This document shows positions 7,481-15,340 of a stretch of DNA of 64,000 nucleotides, piece by piece; the stretch's first letter is position 1; each line of letters starts with the position of its first letter. Source of the DNA: Clostridiales bacterium (GTDB lineage: Bacteria > Bacillota > Clostridia > Christensenellales > Aristaeellaceae); contig SVGS01000005.1 in the NCBI GenBank assembly GCA_015056205.1, positions 1 through 64,000 of the forward strand, in the 5' to 3' direction. The position numbers were made by a program, and so were the translations under genes. The notes beneath the pieces were generated by a model, which saw only the letters and a list, made by a program, of their open reading frames with translations, was not told where the DNA came from and did no database searches.

Positions 7481-9286
7481 TCACTTCGCAATGTAGCGAT
7501 CATAGGCATCCTGATATACCTTCTGAATGCCTGCCAGGTTGACTTTGCCGTTCAGGTCATTCTGGAACGCGGCCCAGGCGTCGTCGCTCACGCCGCCCTT
7601 CATCAGCCAGCTGATCAGGTTGGTGCGGATATAGTCGTTCAGGTTCGTCTCATAGTTGCTCAGCGTGTTCAGCTCTTCCAAAGTAAACTGCAGGTTCGGG
7701 AAAGGCGTTACGTTTTCGGGCACAAAGGGCTTTGCGCACTGCTGCAGGCGTTCCAGGCGCAGCTGGGCACGGGGTTCCATATGAACCACATTGTTCCATG
7801 CGTATTCACCCAGGTAGATGATGCCCAGCGGCGCGTTCTGCAGCCGCAGTTCATCCGTCGTGACGCCTTCCGGCAGCGGTTTCTGCACCAGCATGCCCTT
7901 GTCGTCCCGCTCTTCCTCATACACGATGCCGATAGGACCGTAGTTGATCTGGGCGGAGATCACAGGATCGTAATACCGGTCAAAATAAGCCAGCAGGATT
8001 TCCGGATACTTGCAGCTAGTGAACAGAATCACTTCGCCGGTGCTGACTTCCGGATTATTGGAAACGCAGATGGTCTGGTCCCCGTTCGGTCCGATCATCG
8101 GGCTGCACACGATGTAGTTCTCGGGATTGGAAACAACGGTCTCGCTCTCCCACCAGTAGAAGGCGCCATAGGTTTCCAGGCCTTTACCGTTGGCCAGGAA
8201 GTTATCCTGGCTCTGCTCAAAGCTGACCTTGTCAATCAGGCCCGCGTCCACCCACCTGGAGATGAAGTTTGTCGCTTCCTTGAAGCGGTCGTCCTGGACG
8301 CTGTACGTCACTTTGCCGTCCACCAGCACCCGGTGCTCCAGGTTGTCGTTCAGACCGAACATGCCGTACAGGTCGCACTGGTTGCCCTGCCAGTTGTTGT
8401 ACACGAAGCTCAGAGGCCGTTCATCGTCTGTCTTGCCGTTTCCGTTCATATCATGATCCCGGAAATAGGTCAGGATTTCTTCCATCTGGCTGCTCTTCAG
8501 CGCCAGGCCGTCCTTCAGCTGATCCGCCGTCAGGTCGCTGACCGCGCCGGCTTCAATCGCTTCCTTCGTCCAGGCAATGTTCAGGAACAGCAGGTTCGGG
8601 CTCTGCAGCAGGCCCATCTCTTCAATTCGGGGCAGGGAGTAGATCTTTCCGTCCTCCACGTTCAGCAGCTGGTTCCTGATGTCAGGCCGCTCCTCCAGCA
8701 GTTTGGAGAAATTCGGCATATACTCCAGATAATCGCTGATCGGTACCAGCACCTTGCGCTTGGCGTATTTGATGATTTCACCGGCACCCATGCCCGCGTG
8801 GTAGATCGCGTCAGGACGGTTGTCCTTGTTGCCGAAGATCAGGTTCTTCTGCTGGGAGTAAACGGATTCGGATACGTTTTCCCAGTTGACCTGCACATTG
8901 GTCTGGGCGAACAGGTCAGCCATAATCTTCATATCGTTGTAATCCTTCGCGCTGGCGTTCTTGGAAGAATACACCCTGAAGGCGATGTCCTTCGCGCCCT
9001 GTTCGTTCAGGATCGGAGCGGAAGCATCCTGCCACTGGAATCCATAGTTGTCCACCAGGGGATTTCCGGTAGCGGCAGCCGGCGCAGCAGCGGGTTCTTC
9101 CTTCTTCTCCTCAGCCGGTGCAGCTGCGGCTTCTTCCTTCTTCTCTTCCGCGGGAGCAGCGGCGGTTTCTTCCTTCTTTTCAGCCGGAGCGGCGTCTTTT
9201 TTATCTCCGCCGCTGCAGGCCGTCAGGGTAATCACCAGGACAGCCATCATCAGGACAACCAGCCATTTTTTCAGGTTTTTTTTCAT
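7481..9286 (-). CDS. ABC transporter substrate-binding lipoprotein (oligosaccharide)
   Basis: A 601-residue extracellular solute-binding lipoprotein with lipobox LTAC (C24). A charged linker rich in Ala, Glu, Lys and Pro spans about residues 31-72. A large family-1 type binding domain follows. Its length and its partner permeases match the LplA/YtcQ-like group that works with LplB and LplC in Bacillota. AAGGAGG sits eight bases before the ATG. The operon places it as the receptor for fructo-oligosaccharides. No ATPase gene is nearby, so a shared MsmX-type ATPase elsewhere is expected. Confidence 0.85.
   Translation of the reverse strand: MKKNLKKWLVVLMMAVLVITLTACSGGDKKDAAPAEKKEETAAAPAEEKKEEAAAAPAEEKKEEPAAAPAAATGNPLVDNYGFQWQDASAPILNEQGAKDIAFRVYSSKNASAKDYNDMKIMADLFAQTNVQVNWENVSESVYSQQKNLIFGNKDNRPDAIYHAGMGAGEIIKYAKRKVLVPISDYLEYMPNFSKLLEERPDIRNQLLNVEDGKIYSLPRIEEMGLLQSPNLLFLNIAWTKEAIEAGAVSDLTADQLKDGLALKSSQMEEILTYFRDHDMNGNGKTDDERPLSFVYNNWQGNQCDLYGMFGLNDNLEHRVLVDGKVTYSVQDDRFKEATNFISRWVDAGLIDKVSFEQSQDNFLANGKGLETYGAFYWWESETVVSNPENYIVCSPMIGPNGDQTICVSNNPEVSTGEVILFTSCKYPEILLAYFDRYYDPVISAQINYGPIGIVYEEERDDKGMLVQKPLPEGVTTDELRLQNAPLGIIYLGEYAWNNVVHMEPRAQLRLERLQQCAKPFVPENVTPFPNLQFTLEELNTLSNYETNLNDYIRTNLISWLMKGGVSDDAWAAFQNDLNGKVNLAGIQKVYQDAYDRYIAK
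9071..9196 (-). repeat. Ala/Glu/Lys-rich tandem repeat coding for a lipoprotein linker
   Basis: Near-tandem copies of AAAPAEEKKEE fill the segment after the lipidated cysteine of the binding protein. Such linkers probably span the cell wall between the membrane anchor and the ligand-binding domain. The copy number may vary between strains. Confidence 0.7.
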
Positions 9287-9302
9287 TTTGTTTTCCTCCT
9301 TA

Positions 9303-10220
9303 TTAACCCTTCAGGGAGCCGATCATGACACCCTGTGCAAAGTATTTCTGGACGAAAGGATACAGGCACAGCACCGGCAGGCTGGAGACGATCACGGATA
9401 CGTACTTCAGCTGGTTCGCCAGGCGGTACTGCTGCAAGATGGTCTCGCCGCTGCCGCCCACCGTGCTTTCGCTGGCGATCAGGATTTCCTTCAGCACCAG
9501 CTGCAGCGGATATTTGCTTTCATCCTGCAGGAAAATCATGGCGTTGAAGTAGCTGTTCCACTGTCCGACAGCGTAGTACAGCGCCATAACGGCGATGATG
9601 GCCTTGGAGAGCGGAAGCACGATGGAGAAGAAAGTCCTGAATTTCCCGGCGCCGTCGATCCGGGCCGCTTCAAGCATGCCTTCCGGTATGGATGATTCGA
9701 AGAACGTCTTGCTCATGAACAGGTTCCAGACGCTCAGGATCGCCGGCAGGATCACCGCCCAGGGCGAGTTGATCAGCTTCAGGCTGCTCATCACGTTGTA
9801 GAACGGGATCAGTCCGCCGCCGAAGAACATGGGGATAATGAAGTAGATCATCCAGAATTTCTTTCCGGGCGTGGTTTTCCGGCTCAGGCCCCAGCCGGCG
9901 GGAATGGTGACCACCAGGGACAGGATCACCGTCACCACGGTATAAATGATGGTGTTCAGGTATCCCTGCCAGATATCACCCCGCTGGAACACCTTTTCAT
10001 AGCCCTCAAACGTGATATTCACCGGGGCCAGCACCACCTGTCCGCCCAGCACCGCGTCCGGGTCGGAGAAGGATGCTATTACAATAAAATAAAGGGGATA
10101 AAGGATAATCAGTGCGAGTACACCGAGGATGAAGGCGTTGATGGCAAAGAAGATCTTGTCGCCCTTCGTATCCTTCAGCGCGTTGTTCTTGATTTTGATA
10201 GCAGGTACTTTTTGCGTCAT
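9303..10220 (-). CDS. ABC transporter permease, LplC/CUT1 type
   Basis: A 305-residue inner-membrane permease with about six membrane segments. The EAA loop, which contacts the ATPase, is visible as GMLEAARIDGAGKFRTFFSI. The C-terminus ends in FAQGVMIGSLKG, typical of MalG/LplC-like subunits. I chose the ATG at 10218-10220 because AAGGAGGGG precedes it; the open frame extends seven codons further into the end of the upstream permease gene. It pairs with that permease and the binding lipoprotein to form the fructan oligosaccharide importer. Confidence 0.88.
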   Translation of the reverse strand: MTQKVPAIKIKNNALKDTKGDKIFFAINAFILGVLALIILYPLYFIVIASFSDPDAVLGGQVVLAPVNITFEGYEKVFQRGDIWQGYLNTIIYTVVTVILSLVVTIPAGWGLSRKTTPGKKFWMIYFIIPMFFGGGLIPFYNVMSSLKLINSPWAVILPAILSVWNLFMSKTFFESSIPEGMLEAARIDGAGKFRTFFSIVLPLSKAIIAVMALYYAVGQWNSYFNAMIFLQDESKYPLQLVLKEILIASESTVGGSGETILQQYRLANQLKYVSVIVSSLPVLCLYPFVQKYFAQGVMIGSLKG

Positions 10221-10234
10221 CTTCGTTCCCCTCC

Positions 10235-11200
10235 TTACCACAGCGAGTTCTCGGAGAACCGTTTGGACGTCGTGTTTGCAATGATCAGCAGGATCACGTT
10301 GATCACGGAGTTGAACAGACCGATCGCCGTCGCGTAAGCCTGGTCCGGAACCCCTGTGAGACCGCGTTTGTAGACGTAGGTGGCAATCAGTTCACTGACA
10401 GCCAGGTTGCCGTCCGTCTGCATCAGCAGGGCTTTTTCATAGCCGACGCCCATCAGGCCGCCGATAGACATAATCAGCATCACACTGATCATCGGCATAA
10501 TGGCAGGGATATCCACATGGAGCACACGCTGGAACCGGCTGGCTCCGTCAATCATGGCCGCCTCATGCTGCACAGGATCCACGTTGCTCAGTGCAGCGAT
10601 GTAGATGACTGCGCTCCAGCCGAAGTCCTGCCAGTTACTGGAAAGGATATACAACGGACGGAAGGCGGAACTCTCCAGGAAATAGGAAACCCGCTCCGCC
10701 CCCAGGCTGGACGCGATATTGTTCACCAGGCCATAGCGGCCGAAGAACAGCTGCAGCATACCGACCAGAACAACCAGGGAGATGAAGTGAGGCGCGGTAT
10801 AGATCGTCTGGAAAACCTTTCCTGCCTTTTTCCGCTTCAGCGCGTTGAGCGCCAGGGAAACAAGGATCGGCAGCGGGAAACCGATGACGAAGCCGACAAT
10901 ACACAGAATGAAAGTGTTCTTCATCAGCGGCCAGAACTGCACATCGTTAAAGAAACGGGTGAAGTTCTCAAAGCCAACCCAGATTGTGGTGTCTGACAGG
11001 ATCGCGTCACCGGGCATAAAATCCTGAAAAGCGATCAGGACACCGTAAATGGGAAGATAGTTGAACAGGAATACCACCAGGACCGCCGGCAGAATCATCA
11101 GGAGATACGGACTGTTCTCCCTGAAAGTCCGCAGCCTGTAGCCGGAGGTCGTGTTTTTCTGCCGCTTTCGGGCGGCAGGCAGTTGCTTCACGCCTTGCAT
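10235..11200 (-). CDS. ABC transporter permease, LplB/CUT1 type
   Basis: A 321-residue permease with a hydrophobic segment beginning at LLMILPAVLVVFLFNYLPIYG and the EAA loop EAAMIDGASRFQRVLHVDIP. This is the LplB-type partner of the following LplC-type gene. It is the first gene of the fructan operon. The start is the ATG at 11198-11200 with GAGGAGG six bases upstream; the 19 extra codons of the longer frame lie in the leader. A good minus-strand promoter is at 11284-11312. Confidence 0.87.
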   Translation of the reverse strand: MQGVKQLPAARKRQKNTTSGYRLRTFRENSPYLLMILPAVLVVFLFNYLPIYGVLIAFQDFMPGDAILSDTTIWVGFENFTRFFNDVQFWPLMKNTFILCIVGFVIGFPLPILVSLALNALKRKKAGKVFQTIYTAPHFISLVVLVGMLQLFFGRYGLVNNIASSLGAERVSYFLESSAFRPLYILSSNWQDFGWSAVIYIAALSNVDPVQHEAAMIDGASRFQRVLHVDIPAIMPMISVMLIMSIGGLMGVGYEKALLMQTDGNLAVSELIATYVYKRGLTGVPDQAYATAIGLFNSVINVILLIIANTTSKRFSENSLW

Positions 11201-11283
11201 TTTTTCCCTCCTCGCCTGTTTGCAATGTCGTGTCGTCTTTGTAACTGTAACGTCCAATATCCGATATTCCGGATGTCAACGTC

Positions 11284-11312
11284 ATTTTACATCTTCATTT
11301 ACACAATGTCAA
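11284..11312 (-). promoter_or_regulatory. Promoter of the fructan uptake operon
   Basis: On the minus strand TTGACA (11307-11312) and TAAAAT (11284-11289) are separated by 17 bases. This is a near-consensus vegetative promoter about 85 bases upstream of the first permease start. Confidence 0.75.
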
Positions 11313-11319
11313 TATAATA

Positions 11320-11334
11320 TGCGCAATTTGCACA
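11320..11334. promoter_or_regulatory. Near-palindrome next to the operon promoter, candidate LacI operator
   Basis: TGCGCAATTTGCACA is a 15-bp imperfect palindrome just upstream of the -35 box of the fructan operon. Its spacing suggests a binding site for the divergent LacI-family regulator. No second exact copy was found. Confidence 0.4.
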
Positions 11335-11410
11335 TTTATTTTGTAAATTTGTGTGTAATTCACCTCGTTCTTTGCAAATTCGCTTCGATTTTGTTTTGTA
11401 TTTTACATTT

Positions 11411-11426
11411 TGTAAACTTGTTTGCA
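11411..11426. promoter_or_regulatory. Candidate LacI-family operator
   Basis: TGTAAACTTGTTTGCA is an imperfect palindrome of the TGNAAAC-N2-GTTTNCA form common for LacI-family sites. It overlaps the -35 box of the regulator gene, which fits autoregulation. Confidence 0.5.
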
Positions 11427-11446
11427 GGATGACACTGTGTTACAAT
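11418..11446 (+). promoter_or_regulatory. Promoter of the LacI-family regulator gene
   Basis: TTGTTT (11418-11423) and TACAAT (11441-11446) are separated by 17 bases, about 50 bases upstream of the regulator start codon. Confidence 0.6.
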
Positions 11447-11494
11447 ATGTAAACAAGCAGCCTGTTTGTACCATGAAGAGAAAGGGTTGAAACC

Positions 11495-12526
11495 ATGCCT
11501 TCCAGAAGAATCACCATGCAGGACATTGCGAGTGCCTGCGGTCTTTCCCGGAATACTGTTTCCAAGGTATTCAACAACCGGGGCGCCGTGCCGCAGGATA
11601 CCCGGAATCTGGTTTTGCGGAAAGCGAAAGAGCTGGGATACGGATTTCCGGCGGATGAAATCCCCGTATTGCTCCAGCCCGCCGGGCATATCGCCCTGCT
11701 GACGCGGTATCTGCCCAGCCAGCTTCACTACGGCACCCAGTTCTTGTCCTCCTTTACGGATCGGATCAGTCGGGAAGGCTATACCCTGAAAATCTATGAG
11801 ATTTCCCCGGAAGAGTTGAAGGCGAAACGGCTGCCGCCGCATTTTGTGTCCACACAGATCGCGGGGATTGTCTGCATTGAGCTTTTTGACCGGGATTATA
11901 TCGACATAATCAGCCGTCTGGATATCCCCATGGTACTGACCGACACGCCCCCCGACGCAATCACTGCCCTCATGGACTGTGACCGGGTGACCATGGAAAA
12001 TATTGCCGGAATCATGGCGCTGATCCGCCATATTGTGAAAGCCGGAGCCCGGCGGATCGGATTTGTCGGGGATTACAATCATTGCGGCTCCTTCCGGGAA
12101 CGGTGGTATGGATATCATCAGGCTCTGATTGAGAACGGTCTTCGGTTTGACAGTCAGTACTGTATCTGCGAGCCTGACAATTCCCCCTATGATGATTCCG
12201 CGTGGCTGATGTCCCGGCTCGATCAGATGCCCTCCCTGCCGGATGCCTTTATCTGCGTCAATGATTACCTGGCCATTCCCTTAATGCTTACCCTGAAAAA
12301 AAGAGGGCTGTCCATCCCGGAGGATATCATGGTGACCGGCTTTGACGGCATGCCGCAGTCTGCCTACACGGATCCGCCGCTGACAACCGTCAGAATCCAC
12401 GGAACGGAAATCGGCCGCCTTGCCGCCGAACTGCTGCTCAACCGGATTCATACCCCCACTTTCCCGTATAGCTGGACCCGGGTTAGATCAACGCCGATCT
12501 GGCGGGAAAGCACTCGCAGCGTCTGA
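11495..12526 (+). CDS. LacI-family transcriptional regulator of the fructan operon
   Basis: A 343-residue regulator. The N-terminal LacI helix-turn-helix reads ITMQDIASACGLSRNTVSKV, followed by a hinge and a periplasmic-binding-protein-like sensor domain. A late conserved segment is EDIMVTGFDGMPQSAYTDPP. It is transcribed divergently from the fructan importer operon across a 294-bp region holding two promoters and palindromic sites, so it most likely represses that operon and itself. The effector is probably a fructan-derived sugar; this is inferred from location only. Confidence 0.9.
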   Translation: MPSRRITMQDIASACGLSRNTVSKVFNNRGAVPQDTRNLVLRKAKELGYGFPADEIPVLLQPAGHIALLTRYLPSQLHYGTQFLSSFTDRISREGYTLKIYEISPEELKAKRLPPHFVSTQIAGIVCIELFDRDYIDIISRLDIPMVLTDTPPDAITALMDCDRVTMENIAGIMALIRHIVKAGARRIGFVGDYNHCGSFRERWYGYHQALIENGLRFDSQYCICEPDNSPYDDSAWLMSRLDQMPSLPDAFICVNDYLAIPLMLTLKKRGLSIPEDIMVTGFDGMPQSAYTDPPLTTVRIHGTEIGRLAAELLLNRIHTPTFPYSWTRVRSTPIWRESTRSV

Positions 12527-12743
12527 AACAGTGCTGTTTTTTTCAGCGGGAAGCTATCTCAACCAGATCACTCTGTTATCATCCCGCGCCTTGGCTGCTT
12601 TGCTTTGCCAAGAATTGCTGAACGATGTATGCCTTTGCATTGGAACAAGACAGTCACCAATCCTTCGTGTACCATTGTGGTCTCTGAAGCCTTTATTTTC
12701 AACGTTCGCAGGTCATGTACCCCTGCTCGTGTACGGTACACGA

Positions 12744-12772
12744 CCCTTGTAGATCAAGGGCTTCATTTTTTT
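12744..12772 (+). terminator. Weak rho-independent terminator
   Basis: A 6-bp stem CCCTTG/CAAGGG with a five-base loop is followed by CTTCA and seven Ts. It lies about 220 bases downstream of the LacI gene. Confidence 0.4.
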
Positions 12773-12842
12773 GCGCTGCACCGTTCGCAGCCACTTACGC
12801 CCAGAAGTGGCGCGATTTTATAAATGAAAAATGGTTTTTCCG

Positions 12843-12874
12843 CAAAAAAAGAGCGACACCCTTTCGGATGTCGC
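12843..12874 (-). terminator. Rho-independent terminator after acylphosphatase
   Basis: On the minus strand a stem with a GAAA tetraloop (12853-12874; GCGACATCC pairs with GGGTGTCGC including one G-T pair) is followed directly by a TC and a run of seven Ts. It ends the four-gene operon that starts near 14.7 kb. Confidence 0.85.
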
Positions 12875-12898
12875 CATGCGATCCTGGAGCCCATCGGG

Positions 12899-13165
12899 CT
12901 ATTCTTCAAAGAATCCTCTTTCTTCCTCTTTAATGGGAATTGTCCGGGCGTCCATGTTTTCAATCCGGACAAATCGTCCCTTCTCGATCATCAGGATCAC
13001 CTGATCAATCTGTTCCTCCGTTCCCTGTATTTCCATTGTGACGGAGCCATCGTACTCGTTCCGCACCCAGCCGGTTGCCCCGACAGAATTTGCCGCATGA
13101 TAAGCCCGGTACCGGAACCCAACTCCTTGAACCCGTCCCCAGAAACGGATGTGCTTACGAATCAT
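12899..13165 (-). CDS. acyP: Acylphosphatase
   Basis: An 88-residue acylphosphatase, which hydrolyses the carboxyl-phosphate bond of acyl phosphates in the cytoplasm. The signature GRVQGVGFR carries the phosphate-binding arginine R18. The second motif GWVRN gives the catalytic asparagine N36. The length is that of the single-domain enzymes. Its ATG overlaps the TGA of the upstream YjbR/EVE-like gene in an ATGA, which implies coupled translation. A strong terminator follows. Confidence 0.93.
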   Translation of the reverse strand: MIRKHIRFWGRVQGVGFRYRAYHAANSVGATGWVRNEYDGSVTMEIQGTEEQIDQVILMIEKGRFVRIENMDARTIPIKEEERGFFEE

Positions 13166-13902
13166 TTCAGTGCCTCGCTCAGACTATTCGGAATTCCCCG
13201 TGGTCCTCTTACAGCAAAAATACCATATTCGTTTCCAAGAACCTCAAAGGTAAATTTATCCGGTTTGTACCTTTTCTGGAGCTTGATCTTCATCAGCTCC
13301 TTTATCTGTACCGGGCCATCAAAGCGGAAAGGAATATTCGTTTCTGTTACTTTACATTTATAAAGGATTGCGGATACGGGAGCGGCAACATACATAAACA
13401 CGGTATCGCCCTTCTTGATCCCCGCGCCCTGCTTCCAGTCTATTTCGTCTGAACGGCTGAATGCTTCCTCAATATCGTAGTATTTCGGGTTGGCGGGCAC
13501 AATCCATTCCTTCGGTGGGCGAAGTTTCTGCTTCTTCTCTTTCGAAGCGGTAGCCATATAGCTCTCATCCAGCCATTTGCAGATATCATCAAAAGGGACC
13601 GTTCCGTCCAGCAGGATTGATACCCAGTTCCCCCTGCTGATGTGATACCCCCTGAAGTATCCTGGCTGTTGGATCAGAAGATCGGCAAGAAGCGGATCGG
13701 AGAATTTGACATTGAGAACATCTACAATTTCATCTCCGTCCAGACCGAGATTCTTTCTTTTCAGATCCATCACAAGGCCAAACCACTTCTGATTGTCCAC
13801 ATGCCGGAATATGGCATAGTCCGGATAGCGCCGCCAGAGGTATTCAGGATTGGCTTTGTATTTCTTCTCAACAAAACTGAATACTTGATCTCTGATTGTC
13901 AT
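13162..13902 (-). CDS. YjbR/MmcQ-domain protein with EVE-like C-terminal domain
   Basis: A 246-residue two-domain cytoplasmic protein. The first 120 residues match MmcQ/YjbR proteins (YLWRRYPDYAIFRH, LLIQQPGYFRGYH, GNWVSILLDGTVP). The rest looks like an EVE/PUA-type fold (EWIVPANPKYYDIEEAF, KGDTVFMYVAAPVSAILYKC), as in proteins that bind modified bases or nucleic acid. I chose the ATG at 13900-13902 with AAGGAG six bases upstream; it overlaps the previous stop as ATGA. The function is not known; nucleic-acid binding is inferred from the fold. Confidence 0.78.
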   Translation of the reverse strand: MTIRDQVFSFVEKKYKANPEYLWRRYPDYAIFRHVDNQKWFGLVMDLKRKNLGLDGDEIVDVLNVKFSDPLLADLLIQQPGYFRGYHISRGNWVSILLDGTVPFDDICKWLDESYMATASKEKKQKLRPPKEWIVPANPKYYDIEEAFSRSDEIDWKQGAGIKKGDTVFMYVAAPVSAILYKCKVTETNIPFRFDGPVQIKELMKIKLQKRYKPDKFTFEVLGNEYGIFAVRGPRGIPNSLSEALK

Positions 13903-14498
13903 GAAGCGCTCCTTGAAAATCGTTTGCCGAGGTAGCGGCATACTGACTTCTTATATTGAACGTATTCTTCTCCGAATTCCTGAAGCAGGAAGTCTTCCTC
14001 AACATTGACGATCTGCAGATGAAACAGCAGACCACCCAACAGAGAAAGAATGCATAGCGGAATATTAAAGAACATCAGCAGAATACCTACATACAGCATG
14101 TCAAACCCCAGGAATGCAGGATTACGGCTGATCTGAAAAATCCCGCTCGTTACAAGTTCGGTCTTTTCCTCTTTTGATACACCGGCTCTCCAGCTATCCC
14201 GCATCGTTATCACGGCGAGGATAAACACAGCGACGCCGAACGCACCAATACATACGCCCACCCAGCGCATCCAAGTTGGAAGCAGGCTGGTATTCATGGC
14301 GATGGATATTAACTCAGCGATGGGAACCAGAATGGTGACAACCTTCAGAGAGATTTCAATGCCCCGGGGCAGGCCAACTTTTCCTTCTCCCATATGATCC
14401 GTCTTGATTCCGTGGTTGCGTTGGTTCAGCATCTTCAGTCCATAGCAACCATAAAACAAAAGCATAAAAGCGAGAGCCAGCACCTGAAAAACGTTCAT
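13899..14498 (-). CDS. Isoprenylcysteine carboxyl methyltransferase-family membrane protein
   Basis: A 199-residue membrane protein with four or five hydrophobic segments (about 3-22, 50-70, 80-100 and 140-170). The C-terminal motif RNPAFLGF followed by EEDFLLQEFGEEYVQYK is typical of the ICMT/phospholipid methyltransferase family. Bacterial members are mostly uncharacterised; they use S-adenosylmethionine to methylate lipid or small acceptors. It overlaps both neighbours by four bases (ATGA), so it belongs to a translationally coupled set. Confidence 0.8.
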   Translation of the reverse strand: MNVFQVLALAFMLLFYGCYGLKMLNQRNHGIKTDHMGEGKVGLPRGIEISLKVVTILVPIAELISIAMNTSLLPTWMRWVGVCIGAFGVAVFILAVITMRDSWRAGVSKEEKTELVTSGIFQISRNPAFLGFDMLYVGILLMFFNIPLCILSLLGGLLFHLQIVNVEEDFLLQEFGEEYVQYKKSVCRYLGKRFSRSAS

Positions 14499-14698
14499 GC
14501 CTTTTCCATCCTCCCGAGGCCTTCGTCATCCGCAAAGCCCATTTTCACAGTCAGGTCACCCAGCGACTTTTCATATTGTGATCTGGAGATCGCGCCGCGC
14601 TCCAGAAATTTAGACAGCACATCCTTCTGGCGGAGATACAGTTCCTGCTTCTTTTCTGCGCTTGTAAGGTGCTCCCATTCTGCCTGATCCAACCTCAT
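14495..14698 (-). CDS. Small conserved protein of unknown function
   Basis: A 67-residue soluble protein beginning MRLDQAEWEHLTSAEKKQEL. It contains a short-helix pattern (VLSKFLERGAISRSQYEKSL) resembling small helical proteins common in Clostridia. No enzymatic motif is seen. The frame is also open upstream to 14752. I prefer the internal ATG at 14696-14698, although the GGAGGG is almost touching it; the alternative start lacks a ribosome site. It is the first gene of the ATGA-coupled string. Confidence 0.55.
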   Translation of the reverse strand: MRLDQAEWEHLTSAEKKQELYLRQKDVLSKFLERGAISRSQYEKSLGDLTVKMGFADDEGLGRMEKA

Positions 14699-14829
14699 CC
14701 CTCCGGAATTCAGTATTCGACGGAGATTATACCACGCAAAGGTCATGTCCAAAAGTTTTCATTTCCGATTTATAAAACCGGGCGACTTCTGGGCGTAGAT
14801 GGGCAGCACATAGAAAGGAGCTGCCCGCC

Positions 14830-15096
14830 ATGGGCACGCGAAACAAGGATTCACCCCTGGTTTACATCTGTTCCCCATATTCAGGAGACATCCAACGGAA
14901 TACAGTACTTGCCCGACGATACAGCCGCCTAGCGGTAATTCGCGGGTGCATTCATCTCGCTCCGCATCTGCTGCTCCCTCAGTTCCTATCGGGAGCAGCG
15001 GAACGGGAGCTGGCTATTCGCATCGGCCTTCAGCTTCTGGAAAAATGCCAAGAAGTGTGGATATGCGGAAACCTGAGCAGTGAAGGAATCCAATAA
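14830..15096 (+). CDS. Shortened DUF4406/DUF7768-type (phage-associated) protein
   Basis: An 88-residue protein starting MGTRNKDSPLVYICSPYSGD. It matches the N-terminal half of small deoxyribosyltransferase-like proteins often found in prophages, which have PLVYICSPYxGDxxxN, a cysteine or histidine region (RGCIHLAPHLLLPQFL) and a later EVWxxG strand. Here it ends soon after EVWICGNLSSEGIQ, before the usual SxGMxxEI helix, so the C-terminus is missing or degraded. AGAAAGGAG lies nine bases before the ATG. It is probably a phage remnant. Confidence 0.65.
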   Translation: MGTRNKDSPLVYICSPYSGDIQRNTVLARRYSRLAVIRGCIHLAPHLLLPQFLSGAAERELAIRIGLQLLEKCQEVWICGNLSSEGIQ

Positions 15097-15195
15097 ACGA
15101 TATCAAGAATACCATATCTGCTTTTTATGGCCGCTTTGATGGAATTGAAAAAGTGCAATATCTCTTGCTTCAGAAGGCCAAAAAAACAGAAAACT

Positions 15196-15245
15196 CCCAA
15201 AGTAAGTCCCACTGTGGGACTTGCTTTGGGAATCTACGTTTTTTT
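15196..15245. terminator. Bidirectional terminator
   Basis: A 16-bp stem (15196-15211 with 15215-15230, one mismatch) lies between the convergent DUF4406 remnant and glycerate kinase genes. A run of Ts follows on the plus side (15239-15245) and T-rich sequence follows on the minus side, so it can end transcripts from both directions. Confidence 0.75.
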
Positions 15246-15280
15246 CTGTTTGCCGCCGGGTGATCCGGCATGCGGACACA

Positions 15281-15302
15281 CCCCTGCGGAATCCCGCAGG
15301 GG
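15281..15302 (-). other. Strong hairpin after glycerate kinase
   Basis: CCCCTGCGG pairs with CCGCAGGGG across a four-base loop, 38 bases downstream of the glycerate kinase stop. No U-run follows; it may protect the 3' end of that mRNA. Confidence 0.5.
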
Positions 15303-15340
15303 GTATCATGGCGGCCTTTGCGGACCGGCTGTCGGTTCCG

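Larger units (their letters stand above)
12527..12898. other. Gene-free stretch with several hairpins
   Basis: No protein family or RNA gene was recognised here. It holds a perfect palindrome TCGTGTACGGTACACGA (12727-12743), a terminator-like hairpin (12744-12772), a 7-bp stem GCCACTT/AAGTGGC (12790-12811) and the minus-strand terminator at 12843-12874. It separates the GC-rich fructan locus from AT-richer accessory genes and may be an old insertion boundary. Confidence 0.5.

Noticed and set aside
9071..9196. Tandem repeat as a possible CRISPR-like array
   Set aside because: It is in frame within the binding-protein linker, with no unique spacers.
12527..12842. Possible tRNA or small RNA gene
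   Set aside because: Several hairpins are present but none forms a cloverleaf or a CCA-ending acceptor stem, and no known RNA motif is recognised.
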